A DNA stretch of 64,000 nucleotides from CAZMNY01 sp964567745 (lineage in GTDB: Bacteria; Planctomycetota; Planctomycetia; Pirellulales; Pirellulaceae), in contig CAZMNY010000003.1 of NCBI GenBank assembly GCA_964567745.1, positions 186,001 to 250,000 on the forward strand. The letters run 5' to 3'. Position numbers and translations under genes: made by a program. Under the pieces are notes generated by a model. The model was not told the origin of the DNA. It did no database searches and was given only the letters and a program-made list of their open reading frames with translations. The stretch's first letter is position 1. Every line of letters starts with the position of its first letter. Shown here piece by piece: positions 36,851 to 45,817 of the stretch.

Positions 36851-38257
36851 TTATCCGAGTTCCTCGATGGGCTGACCGTCTTCGACCAGATATTGAGGCC
36901 GACCTGTTGGGTCTTGAATTGTCACGTTGCCCAAATTCAGGCCTAGGTTTTGATAGAGAGTGGCGAAGACGTCTTGGTAGGAGACGGGGCGGCGAGTCGC
37001 CGCGCTGGCGGTCTTGTCGGTCGCCCCGATGACTTGGCCCGGGCGAATGCCGCCGCCCGCCATGATCGCCATGCCGACGCGCGGCCAATGGTGTCGGCCT
37101 CCGTTCTTGCTGTCGACACGAGGCGTGCGGCCAAACTCACCCCAGACGACGATCGATACGTCATCGAGCATGCCGCGCTCATCGAGGTCGTTGACGAGAG
37201 CGTGAAGACCGAAGTCGACGATGGGTCCGAGATGCCTCATACGAGGGAAATTGGCAGAGTGTGTGTCGAAGTCGCTTATGGAAACGCTCACACAACGCAC
37301 CCCGGCCTCGATCAGTCGCCTCGCAATCAGGAATTTGCGGATCGAATTGCCGTCTTCACTGGTGGTCGACTTGATGGCACCGGGCGTATTCACGTCGGCC
37401 GTGTAACGACTCAGCTCCGAGTCACTCACCGCGTTAAGATCAAGAGCGTCGGCCAAGCGGCCCGAGGTCAGAATTCCGACGGCCTGTTGCTGGAATCGAT
37501 CGAGGGCCGACATCATGCCGCTCCCATCAATCTCGCGGCGGAACCGATCGAGCTGGCCGAGCAAGTGGGTGCGATCGCTCAATCTCTTGGCGTTCAGATG
37601 GGATCCGAGCGACAATTGAGTGCTGTGGTTGGAACCGAGACGAGCCAATTCGCCTTTCATGCCGGTCTCGAGCGGACGCGCGAAGACGCTGGAAATATCG
37701 GGACGAAACGGCTTGTACGCCGGACCCAGGAAGCCGGGACGCGCGCTGTTGCGGACGAGCGGCCGGCCCTGCATCAAATCGACAAACGCTGGTGCCGGGT
37801 CATCCGCCTTGCCGAACATTTTCGACATCATGCAGCCGAGCGCCGGCCTGCCACCAAACGAGGCCAGACTCTTCTCGTCAAATCCCGACTGGCACTGAAA
37901 AGCATGGTGCCGCCCGGCCGATCCGACAAGCGAACGGATGAAGGCAAACTTGTCCGCGTTGCTCGCCAATCTCGGCATCAACTCAGTGAATTGGACGCCG
38001 GGTATCGCTGTCGATATCGGCGAAAACTCACCGCGGATCTCCGCAGGCGCATTGGGCTTGGGGTCGATCAAATCCATATGGGGCGGACCGCCATCCAAAT
38101 GAATATTGATGATCGCTTTTCGCTTGCCGCCAGCCGCTTCCGCTCGCAACATCTGAGGCAAGGCAAGCCCGCCCAATCCGGCGGTGCCGATGGTCATGAA
38201 CCGACGACGATTCAATCCTCGGCCAGCGCCGCGAACGCGTTCCCAGATCGTCCACAT
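36851..38257 (-). CDS. DUF1501 protein without a PSD1 partner
   Basis: 468 residues from the ATG at 38257, placed after GAGGG; a TTG at 38272 would add five residues. NRRRFMTIGTAGLGGLALP is a twin-arginine signal. DUF1501 landmarks: INIHLDGGPPHMDLIDPKP, FIRSLVGSAGRHHAFQCQSG, VSISDFDTHSANFPRM, WGEFGRTPRVDSKNG and GRHHWPRVGMAIMAGGG. Unlike the other three DUF1501 genes here it has no PSD1 gene beside it; the neighbours are a PilZ gene and a Ser/Thr kinase gene. Confidence 0.87.
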   Translation of the reverse strand: MWTIWERVRGAGRGLNRRRFMTIGTAGLGGLALPQMLRAEAAGGKRKAIINIHLDGGPPHMDLIDPKPNAPAEIRGEFSPISTAIPGVQFTELMPRLASNADKFAFIRSLVGSAGRHHAFQCQSGFDEKSLASFGGRPALGCMMSKMFGKADDPAPAFVDLMQGRPLVRNSARPGFLGPAYKPFRPDISSVFARPLETGMKGELARLGSNHSTQLSLGSHLNAKRLSDRTHLLGQLDRFRREIDGSGMMSALDRFQQQAVGILTSGRLADALDLNAVSDSELSRYTADVNTPGAIKSTTSEDGNSIRKFLIARRLIEAGVRCVSVSISDFDTHSANFPRMRHLGPIVDFGLHALVNDLDERGMLDDVSIVVWGEFGRTPRVDSKNGGRHHWPRVGMAIMAGGGIRPGQVIGATDKTASAATRRPVSYQDVFATLYQNLGLNLGNVTIQDPTGRPQYLVEDGQPIEELG

Positions 38258-38268
38258 TGTGAAGACCC

Positions 38269-38302
38269 TCAAGACGGTAGCAGAATCAAGACGGTAGCAG
38301 AG
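38269..38302. repeat. 17-bp tandem repeat, two copies
   Basis: TCAAGACGGTAGCAGAA (38269-38285) is repeated at 38286-38302 with one difference. It lies just upstream of the unpaired DUF1501 gene. Confidence 0.75.
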
Positions 38303-38398
38303 TATAGCGGAGACGATTCGGATCGAGGCTCCGAGACATCCTTGAGCCGCATCGCGGACTCAATCGTATTCAACCAGCTCGTTCGCAACCAGACCGAT

Positions 38399-38450
38399 CC
38401 CAGTCAGCCCATTCCCAGTCAGCCCATTCCCAGTCAGCCCATTCCCAGTC
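38399..38450. repeat. 15-bp tandem repeat, about 3.5 copies
   Basis: Units of CCCAGTCAGCCCATT run from 38399 to 38450. They occupy the gap between the DUF1501 start and the 3' end of the kinase gene. No spacer-repeat alternation is present, so this is not CRISPR. Confidence 0.85.
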
Positions 38451-38466
38451 CGTTCGAACGGGGTGG

Positions 38467-39705
38467 CTAATTGCCGGAGGAATCTCGGTTCGGGTCGTTC
38501 ACATCCGTGTCATCACGAACCATGGTATCCGCTTCGGCCTGAGGCGGCTCGACGGGAACATGTGTTCGACCTGTCAAGCCAGTTTGGCTGGCCCTTAGCA
38601 GGGCGAGCTTTCTCGCCAGCCTTGCTCGAGCTCGAATGATCTTGGGAAAGTCAAAGTCGACTTCTTCACACTCGGCGAACGGCTCAAGCAGTTTGACTAC
38701 TTCTTTCGCAGTTCCTATCCGTTTGTCCGCATGCTTAGCCATCATTTTGGCCAGAATCGCCTTGAGTCTCGGCGGCACATCGTCTCGGAACTCATCGACC
38801 GGCGGCGGTTGTCGTTTGCAGTGCCCAGTCAGTTTCGCTCGGACCGATTCATCAGGGAACGGCACCTTGCCCGTCAACGCAAAATAGAGCGTGCATCCCA
38901 AGCTATAGATGTCGGCTCGGCAATCGACTTTGTAACTATCGATGATTTGTTCCGGCGCCACATAATCAGCCGTTCCAAGTCGCTTTTGACCCATGATGTA
39001 GGCCATCGTGAATTCTTCGTCGTTCTCGTCTTGCAAAGCGAGTCCGAAATCGAGGATCTTGACGGCACCGTCGTTGCGGATCAGGAGATTCTCAGGCTTC
39101 ACGTCGCGATGAACCATGCCCTCATCATGGGCAACTTGCAGACCGATCGCCGACTGAAGAACGATGTCGCAAGCTTGGCCAACCGATATCGAACTCTTGA
39201 TCGAAATCAACTCACGCAGGCTAACGCCTTTGACGAGCTCCATGACAACGTAGTGGCCTTGGATTCCGCCTTGCTCAAAGCTGTCCAAGCTAAACGTCCG
39301 AAGCAGATTTGGATGAGCGAGCCTCATTCCGGCTTCGGCTTCCATTTGGAAACGGTTTGTCATCCCACGGTCTTCGCGCCGATCTTCGTTCAAGACTTTG
39401 AACGCCACTTGCCATCCCGAGGAGACTTCTTCGGCGGCAAAGACTTCGCCCATTCCGCCGGCACCAAGTCGATAGAGAATTCGATAACCGTTAATCACAA
39501 GCATGCAGCCTCGGCCGCGAAGAATCTGCTTTGCCTGATACTCGGTCAACAGATTCGCTTCGATCAACGCGCGAGCAATTTCGACGTCTTCTTCGAGCTC
39601 GCGCAAACGGAGCTCCCATATCGCGTCTTCAATCACCTCGGCGGAAAGTAGACGTGACGCCCGAAGGCTATTGAGAAATGCGCCTTGTAGTTTGGATTCC
39701 GACAT
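38467..39705 (-). CDS. Ser/Thr protein kinase (soluble, Hanks-type)
   Basis: About 412 residues from the ATG at 39705; a TTG at 39723 would add six. A helical N-terminal segment (~1-70, EVIEDAIWELRLRELEEDVE) precedes the kinase domain. The glycine loop LGAGGMGEVF, Lys in VAFKVL (~103), HRDVKPENL, KILDFGLALQ and GTADYVAPEQ are all intact, so the kinase should be active. The C-terminal ~70 residues are unassigned; no transmembrane segment is seen. The gene is divergent from the WXG100-like/FtsK-like operon that begins at 40151, so it may regulate that locus. Confidence 0.85.
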   Translation of the reverse strand: MSESKLQGAFLNSLRASRLLSAEVIEDAIWELRLRELEEDVEIARALIEANLLTEYQAKQILRGRGCMLVINGYRILYRLGAGGMGEVFAAEEVSSGWQVAFKVLNEDRREDRGMTNRFQMEAEAGMRLAHPNLLRTFSLDSFEQGGIQGHYVVMELVKGVSLRELISIKSSISVGQACDIVLQSAIGLQVAHDEGMVHRDVKPENLLIRNDGAVKILDFGLALQDENDEEFTMAYIMGQKRLGTADYVAPEQIIDSYKVDCRADIYSLGCTLYFALTGKVPFPDESVRAKLTGHCKRQPPPVDEFRDDVPPRLKAILAKMMAKHADKRIGTAKEVVKLLEPFAECEEVDFDFPKIIRARARLARKLALLRASQTGLTGRTHVPVEPPQAEADTMVRDDTDVNDPNRDSSGN

Positions 39706-40150
39706 TTGGGGGGATTCACCCAATCAAGAACGGCAGCACCGGTAGCGAGGGTCGGTGCTCAATCCTGAATTATAACACAATTCGGCATTCACTTGCGTCT
39801 AATCAGAGGGATTCCTTTTTCTCACCGATCGGGCACTCCTGACTGGTCAAAAAACCGAACGCGAGCGACATAAAGCCCCCAGTCCTCCATTATCCGGCAC
39901 TCGTACTGAATCCGTTCGCACGCCGACGTTGGCAACCCGACGAATCTCCCCATCTCCGCTCGCACCCACCGCCGAGACCGACCTCAATTGGCCATTCGTC
40001 TCGTGTCGCAAAACAGGTAGTGGCGGAGCTTTACAGCCGCTCGAGCCCATGTCTATAGTGACTTAGGGTGGGGGAATAACCAACATCGGTTCGCCAGCCC
40101 TCCGCGTCGCCCCAAAATGCACGTTTCTCATCGCACGAGAGGGATCGTCA
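39706..40150. other. Divergent promoter region of kinase and secretion-like operon
   Basis: I see no gene, repeat or strong hairpin here. The only open frame of note (minus strand, ~200 bases) lacks a ribosome-binding site. Promoters for both the kinase and the WXG100-like operon must lie here. Confidence 0.4.
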
Positions 40151-40420
40151 ATGCCGCAAGCCGTCGTGGACCCAGAAGAGTTGCGGCAATTCGCCCGCAA
40201 TTTGAAGAAATTCAACTCCGAATTACGCGACCGGTCGCAAACTCTGGGAAACCAACTGGCCGCACTCGGCGCCAGCTGGCGAGATCAAGAACATCGAAAA
40301 TTCGCCGATGAATTTGAACAGCACATGCAGGTTCTCGCTAGATTCGCTGAAACAGCGGACGAACACATCCCCTATTTAATGCGCAAGGCGGCCCACATCG
40401 AAGACTATCTCAATTCCTAA
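40151..40420 (+). CDS. WXG100-like small helical protein
   Basis: 89 residues, almost wholly helical, with no signal peptide, the size and build of ESX/WXG100 proteins. Trp43 sits in LGASWRDQEHRKFADEFEQ at the point where WXG100 proteins turn between two helices; the sequence there is W-x-D rather than W-x-G. AGAGGG lies just upstream of the ATG. It opens an operon with two more helical proteins and a three-domain FtsK/SpoIIIE-like ATPase, which is the context expected for a type VII substrate. The C-terminal tail has no clear YxxxD/E export signal. Assignment rests on size, position of Trp and context. Confidence 0.6.
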   Translation: MPQAVVDPEELRQFARNLKKFNSELRDRSQTLGNQLAALGASWRDQEHRKFADEFEQHMQVLARFAETADEHIPYLMRKAAHIEDYLNS

Positions 40421-40554
40421 GATTCACTTTCAGACCATCGTCTGGCGCGGCCGCCCCAGACCGACCTTTACAGCTCAACGCAAAACACCCATTCGCAAGT
40501 CTAAGCTCGGCAACGTCCTCTCCTCTCGCGATTCGAACGACCTGATTACGGAAT

Positions 40555-41103
40555 ATGCCGATGGGCAAGTCATCCGCCAACGTGAATTCGATCGACGCGA
40601 TTCGCCGATTCCGCGTCGCTCTGCTGGAATACGATCACAACGTTCGCGACGCCCTTTCGATACTGTTGCTCGAGTCCCGCCGCGTTTTGGATTGGGTCGA
40701 AAACGATCGTTCTTCCTATTGGCCGCGAGCCGTCCGTGAGGCCAACAATCGTCTGGCGGAAGCCAAGAATCAATTGGAGCAATGTCAGCTTGCCGCGCGA
40801 GCCGAGGACCGGCGGTCGTGTATCGAGGAAAAGAAGAACGTGCAAAAAGCAAAACGTCGAATGGAGTACTGCGAGAACAAGGCACAAGCGGTAAAGCGGT
40901 GGCGCACGATGATTCGGCAAGAGGCCGAGGAATTCCAAGGCGGCCTGGCAAGACTCAACTCGCATTTGGAAATCGACATCCCTCGAGCTGTCGCGTTGCT
41001 CGAACGATTCTGCATCGCCCTGGACAAATACGCCGCCCAACAACCGGCGCCAAGCGGCGACAACCTCAAACAAGCCGGCAAACAACTCAACAAACGCGAC
41101 TGA
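40555..41103 (+). CDS. Helical/coiled-coil protein of WXG100/FtsK-like operon
   Basis: 182 residues from ATG 40555 (or 180 from 40561; GGA lies upstream of either). The sequence is rich in Glu, Lys and Arg, with long amphipathic helices (REANNRLAEAKNQLEQC and KKNVQKAKRRMEYCENK) suggesting an antiparallel coiled coil. No signal peptide, membrane segment or catalytic motif. I do not recognise the family. It sits between the two small W-containing proteins, so a chaperone, adaptor or substrate role in the same secretion-like system is inferred. Confidence 0.62.
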   Translation: MPMGKSSANVNSIDAIRRFRVALLEYDHNVRDALSILLLESRRVLDWVENDRSSYWPRAVREANNRLAEAKNQLEQCQLAARAEDRRSCIEEKKNVQKAKRRMEYCENKAQAVKRWRTMIRQEAEEFQGGLARLNSHLEIDIPRAVALLERFCIALDKYAAQQPAPSGDNLKQAGKQLNKRD

Positions 41104-41122
41104 CTCTTCAAGAGACCAACGG

Positions 41123-41365
41123 ATGAAAATCTGCGACTTATCATCGAGCAGCGGGAGGATTCGTCGGGCCACGACTCGTCTCAAGGACACCTGGGGCGAC
41201 ACCAAAGAACTTTGGAATGACGCGACTCGCAACGAATTCGAAGAGACTCATTTGGCGCCGCTGCAGCCTCATTTGACCATGTTGACCGCCGTGATGACGC
41301 GGTTCGCGTCTGTGATTGAGAAAGTTGAGAAAGAACTTGCCGATGAAGGGAGAGAAACCCGTTGA
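41123..41365 (+). CDS. Second small W-containing helical protein
   Basis: 80 residues, helical, with Trp24 (DTWGD) and Trp31 in LWNDATRNEFEETHLAPL. The pattern W-N-D-x-x-R-x-E-F-E resembles W-R-D-x-x-x-R-K-F in the 89-residue protein encoded upstream, so the two may form a heterodimeric WXG100-type pair. It starts 20 bases after the preceding stop codon and lies 73 bases before the ATPase gene. No signal peptide. The resemblance is weak at sequence level and should be tested by structure comparison. Confidence 0.55.
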   Translation: MKICDLSSSSGRIRRATTRLKDTWGDTKELWNDATRNEFEETHLAPLQPHLTMLTAVMTRFASVIEKVEKELADEGRETR

Positions 41366-41437
41366 ATCGATCGGTTCGCTCGCGTTTGATTACGAATGAG
41401 CTGTGCGAACCAACTCCGCTAAAAACCTGAATACGTG

Positions 41438-44400
41438 ATGTTGTCGCGCCGTACGCAAGAGGCCGCACGCGCGAACGTGACCGAAATGACAAGCGACATG
41501 AAAATATCTACTGATCGACAACGTGAACTTTACGCAACTCTGAAGCAGCTCGTCGAAGATCGATCGCTTGGCGAGTCCGACATTGTCAGGTCGCACGACC
41601 AAACAATGTCGGAGATCGCGACTCGATTCGAGCGAGATTCCGACGATCTGGCTAACGAACTCAGACAGAAGCGAGCCGGCGCGGAGGATGCGTTCTTAAC
41701 GAAACTCTCCGAAGCGAGATTGACCTACGAGAAGGATCGCACCGAGCACAGCAACGATCAAAAGAACGTCGATGACGACTTGCACTTGCGCCGCACGCAA
41801 AGCAACGACGCCGCAAAGAAAGCTTGGCGGATGGAGCGCGAGCATGTCGGCACGGTTCACGGCAAGCAACGGGTGAAACAGCAAAAGGCATGGACGGAAC
41901 GACAAGCCATCTTCGAGCAACACCGGGCCGGGCTCGATCACGTCGAAGCGAAGTTTCACAAAGTCATGGAGAATCGCGGCGTTGAAGTTCCGGAGGCGCC
42001 GGAAATGCCGCCGCCGCCGCCCGCATCGTCCGCGGCGGAATCGCTTTCCACGTTCATGGCGAAACTCGAAGCGACTCGAAAATCAACACAACGATTGGTC
42101 TCCATCCCCACCGCTCGATTTCTGGAAGACGGTTGGCCGGTACTGTCGTTTCTCCTGATCGCTGTGGGAATCGGCTTGCTGCTTTGGCTGCAGCTCGGGT
42201 TCGGCCCCATCGTCTCATTCATCGTCGGCGCCGTTGCCTCGGCCGTCGCGACTTGGGCCATTTGTCGACTGCTCAAACCGTGGGTCAGAAAGTCGACAAC
42301 GCGAGCTGCGCAGACGGTGCAGGAAGTTCTTTGCGAAGCTCGGCAGTTGTTCGAAACAGCATTTCAAGACGCCAAGAGCGACGCGGAAGACAGGATCAAG
42401 AAGGGCGATCGACAACGCGACGAACGACTCCTCGATGGCGACAAAGCGTTCCGCCGCAAGAAGGATAAGATCAGCGACGAGTTTGACGCTCGACAAGACC
42501 ACGAAGCCCAACGGCTAGAAAAGACCAAGGCCGATTTCGAAGAACGATGGAAGACCAACATCGGTTCTCTCTCCGAACAATACCGCCCTACCCTAGATCA
42601 GCTCGAACAGGAACGCGTCTCGCGCGCCGGCGAACTCAAAACGCAGCGCGACGGGAATTCCCAAGAAGCCGAAGCGAGTTTCAACGCGGATTGGCGGCAG
42701 CTCGTGGCGAATTGGCAAAATGGGCTTGCCGGCATTGCCGACGAAATCGGTCAGATGAACGACTATTGCCGTCAGCGATTCCCAAACTGGAATGAACAAG
42801 ACTGGTCACAGTGGGAAGCGGCCCTCGAACAAGACCTCGCCGCGCTGCGTTTCGGCGACTACACGATTCGGCTCGACGATATTCCCCACGGCGTCCCCGA
42901 TCATGAAGATCTGACTCCGCCATTCATCGAGTATGTCGCGCCAGCTTTGCTTGCCTTTCCCTCTCGACCCTCATTGATGATCCGCTCGCACGGCGCTGGC
43001 CGAGATGAAGCGGTGACGTTGATTCAAAACATCATGCTGCGAATGTTGACGGCATTTCCGCCCGGCAAGGTCCGCTACACCATCATCGATCCTGTCGGCC
43101 TTGGACAAAACTTCTCGGCGTTCATGCATCTGGCCGATTTTGATGAGCGTTTCGTAACGAATCGAATTTGGACCGAATCGAATCATATCCAACAGCGTTT
43201 GGCCGACCTAACCGAACACATGGAAAATGTGATTCAGAAGTATTTGCGGAACGAGTTTGACTCGATTCAAGAATACAATCGCAATGCAGGCGAAGTTGCC
43301 GAGCCGTTTCATATTCTCGTCGTCGCGAATTTCCCGGCCAATTTTTCCGATGAATCGGCGAGGCGTTTGGCGAGCATCGCGGCCAGCGGCGCGAGATGCG
43401 GCGTCTATACGTTGATCAGCGTCGATGACAACGCGTCGCTACCCAGAGATTTCGATCTGGATGATCTCGCCATGCAGGCGAACGTTCTGCAGTGGGACGA
43501 CGCCACTCAGGGATTCCAGTGGGCAGAGGACGAGCTGAATGAAACGCCGCTGCGGATTGATTCGCCGCCCGATGACGAGAAATTCAGTGAGATCGTCAAG
43601 ATTTCGGGCGAACTGGCTAAGACGGCGAGCCGAGTTGAAGTGCCGTTTTCCTTGGTCGCACCAAAGCCCGACCTCCGTTGGTCGCGCGATAGCCGCTCGG
43701 AAATCGAAGTGCCGCTTGGCCGAGCGGGCGCGACGAAGCTGCAGTCGATGCGACTGGGGAAAGGGACCTCGCAGCACGTCTTGATCTCCGGCAAAACGGG
43801 ATCCGGAAAATCGACGTTGCTGCACGCGTTGATCACAAACGCGGCGCTCTATTACAGCCCCAAAGAAATTGAACTCTACCTGATCGACTTCAAAAAGGGC
43901 GTCGAGTTTAAACCGTACGCGACGGAGGCGTTGCCGCATGCCCGCGTGATCGCCATCGAAAGCGAACGCGAATTTGGCATGAGCGTTCTAGAGCGGCTCG
44001 ACGAAGAGCTGAAGCGACGAGGCGATTTGTTTCGCAACGCTGGCGTGCAGGATGTCAAAGGATATCGCGACGCGCATGAAGACGCCCACATCCCCAGGAT
44101 CTTGTTGATTATTGACGAGTTCCAGGAGTTCTTCGTCAAGGATGACAAGATCGCCCAGGATGCGTCCTTGCTGCTCGATCGACTGGTGCGTCAGGGTCGA
44201 GCTTTCGGGATTCACGTACTGCTCGGCTCCCAAACTTTGGCCGGTGCCTATACGCTGGCCCGAAGCACCATCGGCCAAATGGCGGTGCGAGTGGCTTTGC
44301 AATGCAGTGATGGCGACGCCCACCTCATTTTGAGTGAAGAGAACACGGCGGCTCGTTTGTTGAATCGACCAGGCGAGGCGATCTATAACGACGCCAACGG

Positions 44401-45418
44401 AAGGTTCGAAGGGAATCACCCATTCCAAGTTGTCTGGCTTCCCGATGCGGAACGCGAATCGTATTTGCGCGACGTCTCGGATCTCGGCAACGGCCAACTC
44501 GCGGACCTTCCCAAATCGATTGTGTTCGAGGGCAATGTACTCGCCAAGCTTGCCGACAATCCACGTCTCCGCAGCGCGCTTGAGCAGGATGCGCCCACCG
44601 CCGTTTCGCCGGTGCCGGAAGCCTGGCTCGGCGCAGCTGTCGCCATCAAGGATCCCACTTCAGTCGTCTTTCGCAGGCAGAGCGGCGCCAATCTTCTGGT
44701 CGTCGGCCAGCAAGACGAAACGGCGCTTGGCGTGATCACCGCGGCCATCGTCGGCGCCGCCGCTCATCAGCCGCTCAACGAGGATAATAGTCCGCGAGTC
44801 CATATCCTCGACGGCACTCGGCCGGACGCCGCGGAAGCAGGGTACTGGAATTCCATCGCGAAGAAGTTGCCGCTCGATATCCAAACTCTGAGACCGCGAG
44901 ACGCCGCGAAGACGATTGGAGAGATCGCCGAGCAGCTCAACGAGCGGATGGAGAACAACGACGATACAGGGTCGCTCGTTGTGTTGGTCGTGCACAACCT
45001 CTCGAGGTTCCGCGATCTGAAGAAGTCGGATGATTTCAACTTCTCGCTCAGCGAGGAATCGGGCGAAGCGGTCGATAAGCAGTTAGCGACCATTTTGCGA
45101 GAGGGCCCGAACTTCGGAATGCATACGATTATCTGGAGCGACAGCTATAACAACACAATTCGATTCCTCGACCGCGCGTCGCTTCGCGACTTGGAAATGC
45201 GAGTGTTGTTCCAGATGAGCGGCAACGATTCCGCCAACTTAATGGACTCCCCCGCCGCCGCTCACCTGGGCGCGCGTCGAGCGATACTTTACAGCGACGA
45301 ACTTGGCGAGTCGGAGAAGTTTCGGCCGTACGGTTCGCCGGACGACCAATGGCTCGACTGGGTCCGCCAGCGATTTCTCGAGCGAAGCGAAAAGCAAACG
45401 GCCGACGAGAACCAATAG
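41438..45418 (+). CDS. EccC/EssC-like membrane-anchored FtsK/SpoIIIE ATPase
   Basis: 1326 residues from ATG 41438 (a GTG three bases earlier is equivalent). Order: N-terminal charged coiled coil (~10-180), proline-rich stretch (PEAPEMPPPPPASS), two transmembrane helices (~233-282, VLSFLLIAVGIGLLLWLQLG and PIVSFIVGAVASAVATWAIC), a second coiled coil (~290-430), then three ATPase-like modules. The first has a degenerate P-loop (LMIRSHGAGRDEAVTLIQN); the second is canonical, Walker A GKTGSGKST at 785-793 and Walker B LLIIDEF at 889-895 (Asp893, Glu894); the third is degenerate (LLVVGQQDETALGVI). Three tandem FtsK-like domains after two TM helices are the architecture of type VII secretion motors. 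A DNA translocase is less likely given the WXG100-sized partners. Confidence 0.83.
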   Translation: MLSRRTQEAARANVTEMTSDMKISTDRQRELYATLKQLVEDRSLGESDIVRSHDQTMSEIATRFERDSDDLANELRQKRAGAEDAFLTKLSEARLTYEKDRTEHSNDQKNVDDDLHLRRTQSNDAAKKAWRMEREHVGTVHGKQRVKQQKAWTERQAIFEQHRAGLDHVEAKFHKVMENRGVEVPEAPEMPPPPPASSAAESLSTFMAKLEATRKSTQRLVSIPTARFLEDGWPVLSFLLIAVGIGLLLWLQLGFGPIVSFIVGAVASAVATWAICRLLKPWVRKSTTRAAQTVQEVLCEARQLFETAFQDAKSDAEDRIKKGDRQRDERLLDGDKAFRRKKDKISDEFDARQDHEAQRLEKTKADFEERWKTNIGSLSEQYRPTLDQLEQERVSRAGELKTQRDGNSQEAEASFNADWRQLVANWQNGLAGIADEIGQMNDYCRQRFPNWNEQDWSQWEAALEQDLAALRFGDYTIRLDDIPHGVPDHEDLTPPFIEYVAPALLAFPSRPSLMIRSHGAGRDEAVTLIQNIMLRMLTAFPPGKVRYTIIDPVGLGQNFSAFMHLADFDERFVTNRIWTESNHIQQRLADLTEHMENVIQKYLRNEFDSIQEYNRNAGEVAEPFHILVVANFPANFSDESARRLASIAASGARCGVYTLISVDDNASLPRDFDLDDLAMQANVLQWDDATQGFQWAEDELNETPLRIDSPPDDEKFSEIVKISGELAKTASRVEVPFSLVAPKPDLRWSRDSRSEIEVPLGRAGATKLQSMRLGKGTSQHVLISGKTGSGKSTLLHALITNAALYYSPKEIELYLIDFKKGVEFKPYATEALPHARVIAIESEREFGMSVLERLDEELKRRGDLFRNAGVQDVKGYRDAHEDAHIPRILLIIDEFQEFFVKDDKIAQDASLLLDRLVRQGRAFGIHVLLGSQTLAGAYTLARSTIGQMAVRVALQCSDGDAHLILSEENTAARLLNRPGEAIYNDANGRFEGNHPFQVVWLPDAERESYLRDVSDLGNGQLADLPKSIVFEGNVLAKLADNPRLRSALEQDAPTAVSPVPEAWLGAAVAIKDPTSVVFRRQSGANLLVVGQQDETALGVITAAIVGAAAHQPLNEDNSPRVHILDGTRPDAAEAGYWNSIAKKLPLDIQTLRPRDAAKTIGEIAEQLNERMENNDDTGSLVVLVVHNLSRFRDLKKSDDFNFSLSEESGEAVDKQLATILREGPNFGMHTIIWSDSYNNTIRFLDRASLRDLEMRVLFQMSGNDSANLMDSPAAAHLGARRAILYSDELGESEKFRPYGSPDDQWLDWVRQRFLERSEKQTADENQ

Positions 45419-45817
45419 TTTTTCGAACGCCAAGAAAGAGAGTGGACGCGCCGAGCCGGTTTATTCACGCAGCCGTTACAAGATGGCCACGTTCCGTTTA
45501 GGCCTCGGCAATCCTCGTCTCAGCCGGTTTTTATGGCGCGAATGCCGTGCACAGGGCGGCGCGAAAACCGTACCTAGCACGGCGCGAAAGCTCGTTTCAC
45601 TCGCAGTCGCTCTGCCCTAGGCTACGTTGAATAACGCCGTTGGCGTATGCCGTTAATAGAATACGAGGAACGAACTTTCTTCTTCTTTCCTTGTTCGATA
45701 TTCGATATTCCCGTTCCTGCTCGTTCTTCGCGCTCTCAGCGTCTCCACGTGACATCCTTTTTGCTGCGGTCTCGCCCGCGACAACGGGTCAACGAGATAC
45801 TGCCGCACGAAGCAACG
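45419..45817. other. Intergenic region between convergent genes
   Basis: No gene recognised. It contains a 9-base direct repeat GGCGCGAAA (45558-45566, 45581-45589) and a short hairpin ACGCC-GTT-GGCGT (45634-45646), which could help to end transcription from either side. Confidence 0.4.

Noticed and set aside
38399..38450. CRISPR or direct-repeat origin
   Set aside because: Units are 15 bp and contiguous; no DnaA boxes or replication genes nearby.
36950..38470. A 506-codon open frame on the plus strand
   Set aside because: It runs antisense to the clear DUF1501 gene; composition is not protein-like and the end is the 15-bp repeat array.
41438..45418. Chromosome-segregation FtsK
   Set aside because: Only two TM helices, three ATPase-like modules, no gamma domain, and WXG100-sized neighbours.
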